From assembly GCF_002105155.1 (NCBI RefSeq), contig NW_019028989.1:124001-188000 (forward strand): a stretch of 64,000 nucleotides of DNA, given 5' to 3'. The translations under genes were made by a program, and so were the position numbers. Positions 1 through 11,579 of this stretch are shown in pieces (the stretch's first letter is position 1; each line of letters opens with the position of its first letter). Source of the DNA: Lobosporangium transversale (Eukaryota; Mortierellomycota; Mortierellomycetes; Mortierellales; Mortierellaceae). Below the pieces are notes generated by a model, which was not told the origin of the DNA, searched no databases, and saw only the letters and a list, made by a program, of their open reading frames with translations.

Positions 1-113
1 CAAGATCATAACATATTTTTTTTAATTAAAATAATCCAGCTTATTACAATACCACAAAAAAAAAAAAAAAAAAAAAAAAAAATCAACGTCATGCAGGCTT
101 TTCATCAACTTAC

Positions 114-1376
114 AGATAAAGTGATCCCGGACACGAGTCAGCTTGACCTTGTTTTCAAATTCAGGGTAGCGAAGCACTTCTCTTGAAACAGTATCCTTCC
201 TTGGATTGACAACCTTTGCTTTCTTAACACCATTCTCCTCCACAATGTCAACAACACCTTCAGGGAAACACGACTGGAATTTAACAGCGTCTTCTCCTAC
301 GATCTCTCCGTTGATCAAAATCTCTGGAAGCAGACGGTAGGTCGCTGTGGCCACAGGAGACCATTTTGCATGATCCTGTCCTATTCCCTTTTCACAGTGC
401 ACTTCTACATCGATCTCCTGACCCGGTCGCAGCTTTGCAATAACAATATCATCATAGACAGGTTTAATAGGGCAGTCCTTGAATTTCTCTGCTTGATCTC
501 CTTTGGGATCCCAGATCAGATCTCCAGAATATACAGTTGAATGAATATATTTCTTCAGAGGATCTGTCTCTGTAGCAGATGCGTTGGGATTACGTTTGCA
601 ACGAATGTTCAACCGGAGGACAATAGTGTTGATATCTGTTGATGTCTCTTCCTTGGCTTTAAAATCAAACTTTGTAGGATCTGCCAAGATGGGAATCAAT
701 CCCAACCGGTGTGCCAGAACCTCATCCACGACAACTGAAGTGTTGTTCATCACAAAGACTTGAGAGATCGCCATGGTTGGGACTTCCGCAATGAGGATAC
801 GTCTGAAAGCATTGGCGATCGCTGCATCAATCCCGACCATATCAAACTCGATTTCATTCTTTGAAAGACGGTTGATTTTGACCTTGAAGTTCTGTTGTTG
901 TAATTTTTGTTTTTTGTTTTTTGGTTGGTATCCGTTTAGAGTTGATAGTGCAGACAAAAAGTTCAAACCGACAAAACTTGTTGGGTCAGTGACTCGAAGC
1001 AATTAGCTATTAACACATGACCTCTCCCTCTGGTCATGACCACAACTTTCTTTACCTCTTTGAACTTTTCTAAATCAAACGCCAAATCAAGGCCTGGATA
1101 ATTATGGGGATAATCTGTCGAAGCAGTCTAAAAGTAAGGAAAAGTTTTTTTTAGCAATATTGGTAAGCGTGCTAGTTTGCGTTGTCTTTGCGTCCCGGAT
1201 ATATATATATTTTTTCCTTTATTTGCAAACCGCTGTATATCCAAGCTGCATGCTTTTATTAGTTTATAAAAAAAAGAAAAAAAAAAACATACACTAGTAA
1301 CACGGTCTCGCTCTACAATGACACGAGAGCGTAGTGTCTCTATATCATTATGCTTGAAGTCTTTCTGTGTGACCAT
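114..1376 (-). CDS. RPC40: RNA polymerase I/III subunit RPAC1 (AC40), 3' end outside window
   Basis: Shared alpha-like subunit of RNA polymerases I and III, which pairs with AC19 to nucleate assembly in the nucleus. Exons on the minus strand: 1293-1376, 1056-1127 and 114-891; all junctions are GT-AG and in phase. Exon 2 supplies the family motif STDYPHNYPG. Exon 3 carries the alpha-like dimerisation motif DAAIANAFRRILIAEVPTMA and the following EVLAHRLGLIPI. I chose the ATG at 1376 because residues 1-28 then lead straight into the conserved start; an in-frame ATG at 1424 would add 16 residues. A donor follows position 114 (GTAAGT) and the intron then runs through a 26-nt T tract without a clear acceptor, so the last exon lies to the left of the window. 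About 311 residues are visible of a usual 335-350. Family assignment is secure. Confidence 0.93.
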
Positions 1377-1733
1377 GGTTGAGAATGTAAAGCTCTTTGC
1401 TGTAACTGAAGGAAGTAATGTCAAGTTTGAATGAAAAGAGTGTAAGGAATACTTTTTTTTTTTTTTTTTTTTTTTTTTTGTTTACTAAATCTATGAGGCT
1501 TAGCACGACTGCTGGCCCAGCATTTACTCTCACGCTGTGATTTGGATTTGGCTCTGTGTGTTGTTCTGGCTTCTGTGATGGCAAGTAGGACGCTTCCCAA
1601 CAATTTTACTGTGGTATACGTGTTATTATTTATGATAAATGATTAGATATAGTAATTAGGCGGTATTAACATGAAGAGAAGAAGAAAGAAATACAGTGAT
1701 GTATACTACTATTACATGTACATTGCTAGATTA
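1377..1733. other. Intergenic, RPAC1 promoter side
   Basis: No gene is seen. The stretch separates the start of RPAC1 from the stop of the SPX-RING gene and contains a T run of about 28 nt near 1451-1479. Confidence 0.6.
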
Positions 1734-4240
1734 CTACATGATAAGGCATGACTGATCGGAATCCGTCCAATGGCGGCCTGTAATGGCCTCCATCTCCTCC
1801 ATAGCTTGTTCACGGCCCGATTCCTTGCGCTTCTCTTTGATCTCTTTCGGGAAATATAGCTCCATAAAGCTCATCAGTGAAGTATCCAAATTACTGGCAT
1901 CCGCATCTAGCACAGTGTTGGGTCCACGACAAATAGGGCAATGAATCATCTTCTTGCGTTGCGCTTTGATCAAGCAACGGACACAGAACACATGTTGGCA
2001 TCGAAGACGAATAGGCTTCCATGCCACAGCTTATAAAATAAAAAATAAAAAAATTAAAGCCAATAATTAAATCATCTTTAGAGTTTGTAACAAAACAAAA
2101 CAAAACTACTTACACATGCAGATGGGACAAGAATAGTCATCCGGTTGAGGAATAATCGAAAGAAGCTGGGTCCCGATGGTGTAGGTCAGCGATTTTGAGA
2201 TGTTATCACTATAGAAAGGTTCATTCTGCAAATGCTTTGGGAAACCAGAACTCGCGCTAGACAGGCCATTACAAAAAGTGATATTTAAAAAAAGGCCCAA
2301 ATCCAAACCAATTAGATACAATCATTCAAGGGAGAGAGAAGGAAGAAAAAAAAAAAAAAAAGCAACGGGGATAGAACCAACGCAAGAACACTTACGTCAG
2401 GTTTGTCCTTTTATCGTGCTTTTTTAGGATCTTGATCATAGCCATCTGATTCAATTCCCTGAATTGCTTCATCATGATCAGCTCCGAGTTTAGCTGAAAA
2501 AATGTGTTGAATGCAACTTTACTCTTCGACTTTTTAAACTTGTGCGTTAATTTACTGCGGTTCATCTCCGCTAGGAACCATTGCAGCTGTTTCTGCGCCT
2601 TTTCTGATGATCGTGTCGAGCGATCTGCTTCTTGGTCCCCCACAAAGACCTGGGCATCCAGATAAACCTTAAGGATCTCGCGCCATGTATACATATCCTT
2701 GTTCTGAGGAGCCGACACGACCGTGAGGATCTTGCTCAAATCCTCAACCTTGGACTCGAACTCGCGCTTATTCGCCTCTTGTAATTTGCTTAGTTGAGAA
2801 ATCTCTTCTCCCAGTTGATCAAAAAATGCCGTGTCTGCCGTCAACTCAATGACGAGGACCCTAATTATAAAACAATACCGCGGGGTATTTAGAGTCAGTT
2901 TGTATTAGAGAGATAATACAGTGCAAAAAATAAAAAATAAAAATAAAAATAAAATAAAAAATAATAAATGAATACCTTGTTCCATCTTCCTCTGTAGTAA
3001 TGAAAGTGGATGTATCATGCTGTGGCTGCGGCTGATGTTCGCTCAGGGCACCAGGGGTGATGATGGTCTCTATAGGTTCTACCGTCGAGGATATGGATGT
3101 GGATGTAGATGTAAGAGAAGATGATGACCTTTGCCTCTGAAGTGAAGGTTCATCAGCAGAGGATTGTGATGATAGTGGTATGGATGATATCACCTCAGGC
3201 ACAGACGTTGTGATCTCGGGCTGCTGCTCAGTATATTTCGATTGGATCGAAGGTTGCGACGATGGTAATGAGATTTGTAATTCATCTGCTCCTATAAATT
3301 GTGGCGTTGTGCCTGGGGTAGGTCTGTGCGTTCCTTTAGTCGACAAAGTTGATGGGTGATTTAGACTGTCGCAAAGGTGTGATGATGAATCATCCCTTGC
3401 AGCTGCGCCGTCACTTGCGGCTGTCGTAATTGGTGCGTCTGCATCTGCAGGAAACAAAAGCGGAGAATTCAACTTTGAGGTCGCGTGCCCCGTCGTGTCA
3501 CAGTCGTCATCACTGACCACAGAGTTATTCTCGAAGCTTTCTGTGGATGAATCATCTAGAAGATCCAAGAGACTGTTTTTGTTATCCATTTTGCTCTGAT
3601 CTTCTTCAGGTGTTGTATCTGTCTCAGCAGTAGCAGCAACAGACGTCGGTAAAGATACACTGTCCTGGGATAATTGCTCATGCAGGTCGCTCGAAGAAGA
3701 AGATGCTGAATTGCTGACAAAGTGTACTTCATGTTCGAGGAGTTTGGAAAGCTGCTCTTCTAATGCAAGAGGTACGGGGCCAAGAGTCTTTGCGTTCTTT
3801 GTCCCAGATTCAAGGTCATCAATGACAACCTTGATGCAGGTCTTTAGATGCTGTTTATCGTCTAAAACGAGAATTGCAACGGCGGTTAGATTTTTTAAAA
3901 AAGGGACACAATGATTCGGTCAGCCAGGAACAGGGAAATCTGAGTATTAATTATTGAGAGCAATGTCGGCTACAAAAAAAAAAAAAAAAAAAAAAAAAAG
4001 GAAAACAAAAGCGAGCAGGGTAATTTCCTCACCATCAAACGAATACTCGAGTCGATGCATGTTGCCAGATAGAGATTGAGTGAGTAACTTTTTAATGATG
4101 GGTGAAGGTAGACCTCGGTCGTCGAGTTCCTTTACGATAGCATTGATCTTCTTTTTCAACGACTTGTAATGGATAACGTATGGACGCCAGTCTTCAGGCA
4201 TAGCCTCAGTGCCAGTCTCGAGTGTCTTGCCAAACTTCAT
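1734..4240 (-). CDS. SPX-RING E3 ubiquitin ligase with C-terminal CaaX box
   Basis: Predicted phosphate-sensing E3 ligase, 665 aa, resembling Schizosaccharomyces Pqr1 and plant NLA, which ubiquitinate phosphate transporters. Exons: 4033-4240, 2976-3861, 2396-2860, 2114-2256 and 1734-2029; every junction is GT-AG and the total is 1,998 nt. Residues 1-90 are the N-terminal part of an SPX domain (MKFGKTLETGTEAMPEDWRPY, Lys-rich helix YKSLKKKINAI). A Ser/Thr/Pro-rich insert of about 270 residues follows, then the rest of SPX (ELTADTAFFDQL, NRSKLTHKFKKSKSKVAFNT, FRELNQMAMIKILKKHDK). The RING begins CPICMS and continues with RLRCQHVFCVRCLIK and CPIC. The protein ends SCLIM, a CaaX motif of the farnesyl type. 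The long SPX insert is common in fungi; the CaaX box is not something I know for this family. Confidence 0.9.
1737..1748 (-). other. CaaX prenylation motif (CLIM) of the SPX-RING protein
   Basis: The last four codons before the TAG read Cys-Leu-Ile-Met. Two aliphatic residues and a final Met fit farnesyltransferase preference (K-Ras4B ends CVIM). Lipidation is inferred. Confidence 0.6.
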
Positions 4241-5453
4241 TGTGAATAAGACAGGGTCAAGTCAACTCGATCAAAGGAATGAGATGAAAAAGAAAAGCTA
4301 ATGACTGAATGGTGGTAAAAAAAAAAGGTTTAAAAGAAGAGAAAGAAGACGAAGAAAGGGGTTGTAATAAAAACTTGACGATCGAGAAAGAAGGATTGAT
4401 TGTTGTTGGAAAGTGGGACAATCTAATGAATGGAATTAAAAAAAAATAAAAAATAAAAAATAAAGAATAAAGAGCGGAAGAGAAAGAAATTAATGACTGT
4501 TCAGGGAACTAAGAAAATGTTGGCCCAAGCTGTTCTATTTTGCAGTGTGGAGATTGGCCTAGCTGTTTTCAGGTTTGGGGCGTTCCGCTGCACTTGAAAT
4601 AAAAAGCACCCCACGAGACCTGTTGCCCCATTTGGAAAACCCCTGATGACTTGTCTGACCAATAACTGCTCTTCAAAAGAACATTCCCATCTTCGAACAT
4701 TCGAGCCATGCCATGGAAGCAGGTTTGTAACTGCAACTGAAAGAGATTATAAGACTTTGACTGTTCGCACTCGCCTGAATGACTTTTCCTGCCGCTTTTT
4801 TTATTTTATTTTTTATATTTATTTTTATTTTTTTTATTTTCTTTATTTTGGCCTGATCATAAACTAGAGCCGCCTATTGTGCCCAGCCAATGAATCCGCA
4901 TCTCAAAGGCCATGTCATAATATAAAGATCAAACTATTCTTTATACAATCTGTCCATGTAAACCAATTAAAAGGAGACGGTAAAGATGCAAACCGAAGCA
5001 AACGTGAGAAGAGGGATAAGGACAAGTTGCTGTTCAAACACTGCAAATCACTTGTTGAAAGCTTCGTGACCACATTAGACTTTGCAAGTACATCAGCATT
5101 GGCAATAAAGAAGTTGACTGTCTATCGAGCCTGAGGACTGATAACGCCCATTTCAACTTGTTGCTCAATGAGCTGAAAATCGCCAGGCTGATCAATCTTA
5201 ACACACAGAGTACATAGACTTCATTGCTAATCTTATTTTTTCGAATCAAAGTCTGGTTCGAAAAATCTGCCCTCATGTACAGAATAGGCTTTTTTTATAT
5301 TCAATAGCACTTTGGAATTGATCACGATGGCAATGGCTGTCTATCTGCCCCATTGTTTCTTGCAGCGATGGTGAGAGTGAGTACTAATAACAAATACCCT
5401 TAGTGCATAAAGTAAGTAATGTAAGGCAAGCCACCGTGGATATTCGTTATTCC

Positions 5454-5485
<32 letters not shown>

Positions 5486-5797
5486 GCATAATGATATCAT
5501 GATCGCCACACCGGCAATGATTCATTAAGATTTGTCATGCCAAGCAGTGCTTATGGTATATTCAGGGTTGGTTATTGATTGATCACATCAATTCAGGAAC
5601 AACATTGAGTGAGCTCACAATGATCTTGTCAAAACTGTTTTTTTATTTAAGTTGATATGAATTATGAAAATGTCGGATGGCTGAAAGAAAGAAAAGAAAA
5701 AAAAGAGATATAAAGGATTCCTAGAAAATCATCTGCCGCGTTTCTATGCACTCTACCAAAAACAAGCTGCCTATTTTTTTTTTTTTTTATTTTTTTT
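4241..5797. other. Intergenic, SPX-RING upstream region
   Basis: No supported gene in about 1.56 kb. The short frames here are not backed by splice sites or recognisable motifs. The region holds an A run of about 28 nt (5454-5481), TTTTA-rich low complexity near 4797-4850 and an A-rich stretch at 4438-4485. Confidence 0.5.
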
Positions 5798-8700
5798 TTA
5801 GGCAATAGCACCAATCAAAATCTGGCTCACTTCTTCATTTGCAGATCGAATTGCCAACTGAAGAGTCACACCTGTTGCAGAATCAAAAGTCATGCGGCAG
5901 CGAGCCAATACACGGATACCTCCAATGAAAATACCCGACAGAATCATGGTATGCACGTTCGATCCTTGAATTGTGCCGGAATTTTCAAGTGCCTGCATGC
6001 CCAGTAGTGCAATCAAGTCGCGGCAAGCATCCTGCAATCCAGGTGAGGTCGTCAATGCCAAAGTCTCAACAACTTCGTGTTCACTGCCCAACTCCTCCCA
6101 TGCCTTATTGAAGCTAGGAATATAAGATGGCAAGACAAAGTCGGCAATCGCCAGCGACACCTCCTCAATCTGGTAATCGCCCTCAAAGCCCTTTTCATCA
6201 GGTTCTCCTGTCTGTGGGTCGCAGTCCTTGTCAATGAACTTGAGCTCATTCATAAATGTAAGTTCGGGATACTCTTCCAAAACAGTCCTCTCGAATGCGA
6301 CATAAGCAACACCAGGAACATCATACACCAACTGAGGTGCTGGAATCAGCACACGTTCAACAAGTGAGGATTCATCATTATCGGGTGTCATCAACACATT
6401 GACATCTTCCAAAACCCTATCGTTCAAAGTGTTCTTAATGTTGAACTGGAAGTCGTACGGAGGAAAATATAATAAAACAAAAAAAAGATTGTTAGGAAAA
6501 AAAAAAAAAAAAAAAAGATATAAAACTTCTGATCAATGTTATAACAACAAGAATGGATGAGGGCGCTGTACCTGGAAGACAACATGATGAGCAAAAACAT
6601 GCTTAACACAGGTAACGACGTATTCCGTCTCAGACTCGGTCAGCTCGATAGGCTTAGAAGTAGATTTGAACAAAGGTCCATACGAGGCAAACTCAGGTAC
6701 TTCGGCCAACTTTTGGGCATAGACAGCTTGCTGATCCAGTGAAGGGGTAGTAGACAGAGCTGGACGAGCGCCCGCTCCGTTGGAAACGCCACCGGAGTGA
6801 GGGGGAGAGATGTTGCCACCCAAGGTCTGAATAGCACCAGCCTGTTCCTGAGGACCTCTGGATTCCTGCTCCTCCTGACGTGAGACCTTGGGGACAGCGG
6901 AGAGATCAAAAGGCGTGTCCGCCAACTCTGGATTGGAAACATAGTTAAGGAGTTGGCGCTCAAGATAGGCAAGAGCATATGTAGAGTCGTCCTTAACATA
7001 TCCCCTTTCATCATTGCTCTTCATAATATTCAGATACATGGTGACTCTGTCACGAACCTCGTCATCAGCATCATCCAAGCAACGGTTCAACAGAACCTTC
7101 ACGCTCTGCTTGACAGATTCGTCTTCGACATTCACACCAAATTTGGCCAAGGCGCTGACAGCAGCACCACGAACCACTGCGTTCTCAAGAATGACGCGAT
7201 TGTAGATATAACGGATATATTTGGTGGGTTGTGGGCATTTAGGACCCTCCACTCCAAGCAAGTGAAGTATCTTGACTGAGAGTTTTGAATACTCACAATC
7301 CTCAATGATCTCACACAAGTGAGAGAGCGCTGCCTCCTTGGACTCTGGAATATACTTGACAAAGTTGAAGATAGCCTCAACAACAGCACGCTTGAAGTCG
7401 TATCCACCGTCATCGCGAAGAGCGCCACTGAGGAAACTAAGCATAACATGGTGCTTGGCAGGGAACTTGATACAAAGTGAGCCAACAGCCTCAACAACCA
7501 ATACCTTGGACTCGTCTGTGATTTCTGACATAAATCCACTGATCTGCTTCATCAGACGTTCCACAGATGCCTCATTTCCAGTCTTTAACAAGGTGGTGAT
7601 CGCAAATGTTGAGATACTCCTGTTTTGGTCCGTGATCATGTTCTCCATGTCAATATTGCAAGGAGCAACTGCTGCGGGCTGCGTCATGGCCAACTTGTTA
7701 AGAGCGCGTATGGCAGCAAACTTGATGCTTGGTTTACCCGATGACAAAAAGTTTTGCAACGTGGTGACAGCAGGGAACAGCTCCTTGACAGTAGCATCCT
7801 TCATTTCACAAATAGCTTTAGCAGCCTCCAGGTTGACCATTTCGCTCTTATGACGCAGCCATCCCTCCAATAACTCATACACAGCGCGAGTCGAGCTACA
7901 AGAAGGGAATAACCAATGGAGAAACAAAAAAATCAATATATACCCATAAGAGTATGATAACTGGTTAAGAGAAAAATTGTATTACAGTCACGATTCCATA
8001 CCTTGGATCTTCCTCCATGACCTTGCATGCATAACGGACCAGAAGACATTGAGCAAAGGGGGAACGAAGTATGGAGCCACTAAGTCCGCTCTTGGCAGCA
8101 TAGTTCTGTACTAACTTGGAGACAGCCATGCGATCTTTTTGACGAATGGCATACAACAGACCAAGGGCATGATACTGAACAATGTTTGAATTGGATACAG
8201 CAGAATAGGTTTGAGGCACATTTCCAAAGGATGTTACATAGGATGTAGCAGCGGAAACAGCCGATTGAGGTTTGGCGTTGATGGCTTCCTGAGCTTCGTT
8301 GGCCCAGCGTTTCACAACCTCTCGAGCAACGCCATATAAATGGTATGAAGACACTAGAGCAGCTGATGAGACCTTTGCGTTCTTGTCCACAATGGCTGCC
8401 TTCAAAAAGCGCTCCAATCCCTGCAACATGGAAGCCTAGATCATGAACGATATATACATTAAGGTGAATTATCAGTACCTGAATTGGAAGAATTCTACAT
8501 GATCCATGATTAGGATAAAAAACAAAGGAGAAAAATGCTGACTGGCGATAAATGACTTACATCTGTGATTTTGCGAAGGACTCTAATGGCATTGGCGCGG
8601 TACATGACCTCAGATGTGGGCTGCATGTCCTTCATCAAGCTGCTAGTGACCATAATAACATCCTCAGCGACAATCGACAACTCCTTGATGACCAAATAGA

Positions 8701-9300
8701 CCATTTGACGCAAAGCCGACTAGTATCAAGTTTACGTAAATAGATAATGTTTAAGAATAACAATAAAAGTATGAGATTAAGATATAGCTTGTCACAGGAT
8801 GTTTTGCAGAAGCAGGGTTTGAACATTCAATACCAATGAAAAACAGTCAGGTCAATGGAGTGAGAAATGTTCTGAACTATCAGCCTTGTCGGATACTTAC
8901 ATCCTTTGATTGGAACAGCTTTGTAACGCTGAAAAACAGCTCTGTGGCTTCAGTTGTGCCAAAAGTCTCTCCCTGTGAGATTAGGTAGAGAATCTTTGTC
9001 AAAAGTGCGCGGCATTTGCGAGCATTGATGGGCGACTCATTGAAAACACGCGCCTCCTGCAGCACAGTAGTCTTGTCAAAGTAATGGTGATAGCCTATCC
9101 TGCCTGCTCAAGTATTGTTTGGTGATGCATCAAGGCAAGTTGTTGGCGTCGACAACGGATATTTGTGAATAGGAGAATACAATAAGTATCAAAAACTAAT
9201 AATGATTATAATCATCATCGACATCGACGGATGAAACAAATTTTTCCAGTCAAGATTATTGCCTCTTACCAGAGTCTTCGTCTCTCTTGGAATAACTCAT
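5798..9300 (-). CDS. SEC21: Coatomer subunit gamma (gamma-COP)
   Basis: COPI vesicle coat subunit, 932 aa, acting in Golgi-to-ER retrieval with beta-, delta- and zeta-COP. Six exons: 9270-9300, 8901-9103, 8561-8719, 8002-8435, 6572-7895 and 5798-6445, all GT-AG and in phase (2,799 nt). The first exon is only 31 nt and gives [10 protein letters not shown]. The N-terminal adaptin/HEAT trunk shows [48 protein letters not shown] and [18 protein letters not shown]. After a Gln/Pro/Ser hinge (about residues 610-670), the appendage starts near [17 protein letters not shown] and continues [13 protein letters not shown]. Length matches the family (about 870-935). It is divergent to the small membrane protein across a 0.7-kb promoter region. 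Confidence 0.95.
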
Positions 9301-10002
9301 CGTGTAAGAATAATCACTCTAGGATACTAAATGGGGTGATTTAGCGGTACGTGATGTGATTTAGTGAGTTGATCACTAAAGAGAGAGAGAGATGGCGAAA
9401 AAAAAAAGGGGAAAATCGAGACGCGTTGTGGGCAAATGGAAGTGGGAGAGAAGATGCAGGGAGAGAGATGCTTTTGCCCAAAGATGATAAGAAATGGAGA
9501 AAAGTGAGAAGTGAATAAATGATGTTATTCAAATAGAGACGTGTTTTCTCACTGATGGACTGATGGACGATGGGACTGGATGATGCGATTGCAAACTGAC
9601 ACGTCGCAGAGGAAATTGGCTTACAAGGAGAGATAGAACAAATCATAAATATAAGTGATGTTTATATAAACGAGCGTAGCAGAAATGATATTCAAAAGAT
9701 GCCCTCCCTTATCTGACATTACTCGCCTCCCCTCACATTTGCTGAAACTTGTATTTGTTCGTGTACGCCACAGACATGTGTCTCCATGTGTGACCAGCCC
9801 GCAACCGAGGCATGCACGCGCTTTTTTTTACTTCTCACTGTTCACAACCTCCACACTTTCCCTCTTCCCCTCTTCTTCGTCCTCGTCCTTTTTCTTGTCC
9901 GGTTCCTTTCTTCTACTTGACGTCCATCCATCCTTACTCACAAGGACAAAGCTCTCACTTGCACACTCTCTTTTCTTCTTCCTCCTCCCTCACATTTCCA
10001 CC
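9301..10002. promoter_or_regulatory. Bidirectional promoter region, gamma-COP / small membrane protein
   Basis: About 700 bp between two divergent start codons. The last 170 nt before the + strand ATG are strongly C/T-rich, like a fungal 5' leader. A long frame covers the leader but its residues are only pyrimidine-tract translation. No core element was identified. Confidence 0.4.
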
Positions 10003-11114
10003 ATGAGTGACTATACAACCATTGACGATGGTCAGTCATGGAGTTCACATGACGGTCAGTCATGGAGTTCGCATGACGTGCTTTTTTTGGGTTCAACTGA
10101 ACAGGTAGACTATTCAAGTTTATCATCAACCGAACTATTATGACTAAGAAGCAGATCCTTTAGACGAGAAAAGCAAAATAAAGAGGACAAGCGATCAGAG
10201 CAGTGATAGCACAGCTTTTTTTTTTTTTTTTTCTTTTTTTCCACTTGAGGAAGATGACTTTTACAAGGCCTGGCATCATACTTTTATGCAATCTGTCTTA
10301 TTTATAAACAGCTAAGAAAATACCGCCTTTTCCAGCTACTGCTTTGAATCATGATAAGCCTAATCTGAAGATCCTCTTTTTATTTCTTGATCTATTTTGC
10401 TACTGGACCATCTAGGAAAGGATGATCGAACAAGGGGCGGGTAAGTGAATCTATTCTGGAGATGATAGGCTGTCCCTTTCAAATGCATAAACCTTTTCTA
10501 GATGGTAATGAAATACCTAAACATAATGGATGATCCTTTTTTTTAGGCTTCACGGTCCTGGTTTTTGTATCGCTCACCCTCCTGTTTTCAATCATTAACA
10601 CACACAAATCAGGAGCACATCTCATGCTTGGCTTTATTATCACAGGATTCGCATTGTGTCTGGGACATTTGGTAAAAAGAAAAGGACAGATGTTATCCGA
10701 ACTTATTTTAAGCTCTTAAGCTCTCAGTGCCAATGTCCTAATCCACTTATTCTTGTCTGGCTCTACTACACTTTCTAAACATTTAGCTTAGGGCATGGAG
10801 AAATGGCGATCTAGGTAAGAAATTTTATTTTTCCTTTTCTACTAAAACAAGCTCCCTCTTTGATCTATGTACTGTTAGCTAACCTTGTTTTATTTTATTT
10901 TTGAAAATAGATCCAAAGTTCAAGTACTTTGTAAGGAAACATGGTTCAAAAAAAAAAAAAAAAAAAAAAAAAAGTTTAATGTTCTGTAGATTATCAACTT
11001 ACCCCTCTTTGATTTTACCTTTTTTTGTAATTGCAATTTTTTTACTAGATCCTTGCTCAGACTGTCCTCCTCACACTGCTGTGTATCATTGCAAACATTT
11101 ACTTTTGGCAGTAG
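10003..11114 (+). CDS. Small three-TM membrane protein, unrecognised family
   Basis: A 121-aa protein split into six exons: 10003-10104, 10416-10440, 10547-10671, 10787-10814, 10911-10930 and 11049-11114. Internal exons are 25, 125, 28 and 20 nt, all flanked by GT...AG and in phase. Residues 1-34 are Ser/Asp-rich with a duplicated DGQSWSSH unit. Three hydrophobic segments follow: about 45-61 (VLVFVSLTLLFSII), 69-85 (MLGFIITGFALCLGHLL) and 100-120 (ILAQTVLLTLLCIIANIYFW), with RAWRNGDLDPKFKY between the last two. TM2-TM3 recall the start of RTA1-type lipid-stress proteins (GY..R then YI.Q..LLL.....IY), but the other membrane spans are absent. The link from exon 1 to exon 2 (311-nt intron) is the weakest; translation could instead start at Met37 in exon 2. 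Function unknown. Confidence 0.55.
10030..10077 (+). repeat. 24-bp tandem duplication in exon 1
   Basis: Two adjacent 24-nt copies (10030-10053 and 10054-10077) differ at one base and encode DGQSWSSH twice. The near identity points to a recent in-frame duplication. Confidence 0.85.
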
Positions 11115-11222
11115 ACTTTTTCAAAAATAAAATGGATGTAATTGGATTTCATTTGTATGGAGAAAAGGCTCCAGAACTATGTAAAAAATAAAAATCTTGT
11201 ACACTTTTTTCTTTTTTTTTTT

Positions 11223-11547
11223 TTACCACTTGACAACCTCTGAAAGTGGAATATCTCTCTCGCCACGACGTCCACGCTTGCCATCCTCTCCTTTCGATCG
11301 TCCATGATCTTCTTTCCAACTCTTGGTCATCTTTCCTTTGATGTCATCCCATGATAATTCTTCCGCATCCTTAAGTTTTAATGGATTCTTAACTGCAGCC
11401 CATAAACCCTCCAGATCTCGCTCTTTTCTGGCCTCTGGCGTCATGAAATGAATAACAACCGACCCTGCATCGATCACCACCCAATCAGATGTATCACGAC
11501 CCTCCATCACAGGTGGACTACTCTTGGGGGAACTCCTCTTGAGCTAA

Positions 11548-11579
<32 letters not shown>

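Noticed and set aside
3711-3914. Plus-strand ORF of 67 codons
   Set aside because: It is the antisense of exon 2 of the SPX-RING gene, whose phase and motifs are well supported.
9685-10143. 152-codon + strand ORF
   Set aside because: The first 106 codons translate a C/T-rich leader; only the part from the ATG at 10003 is kept, as exon 1 of the small membrane protein.
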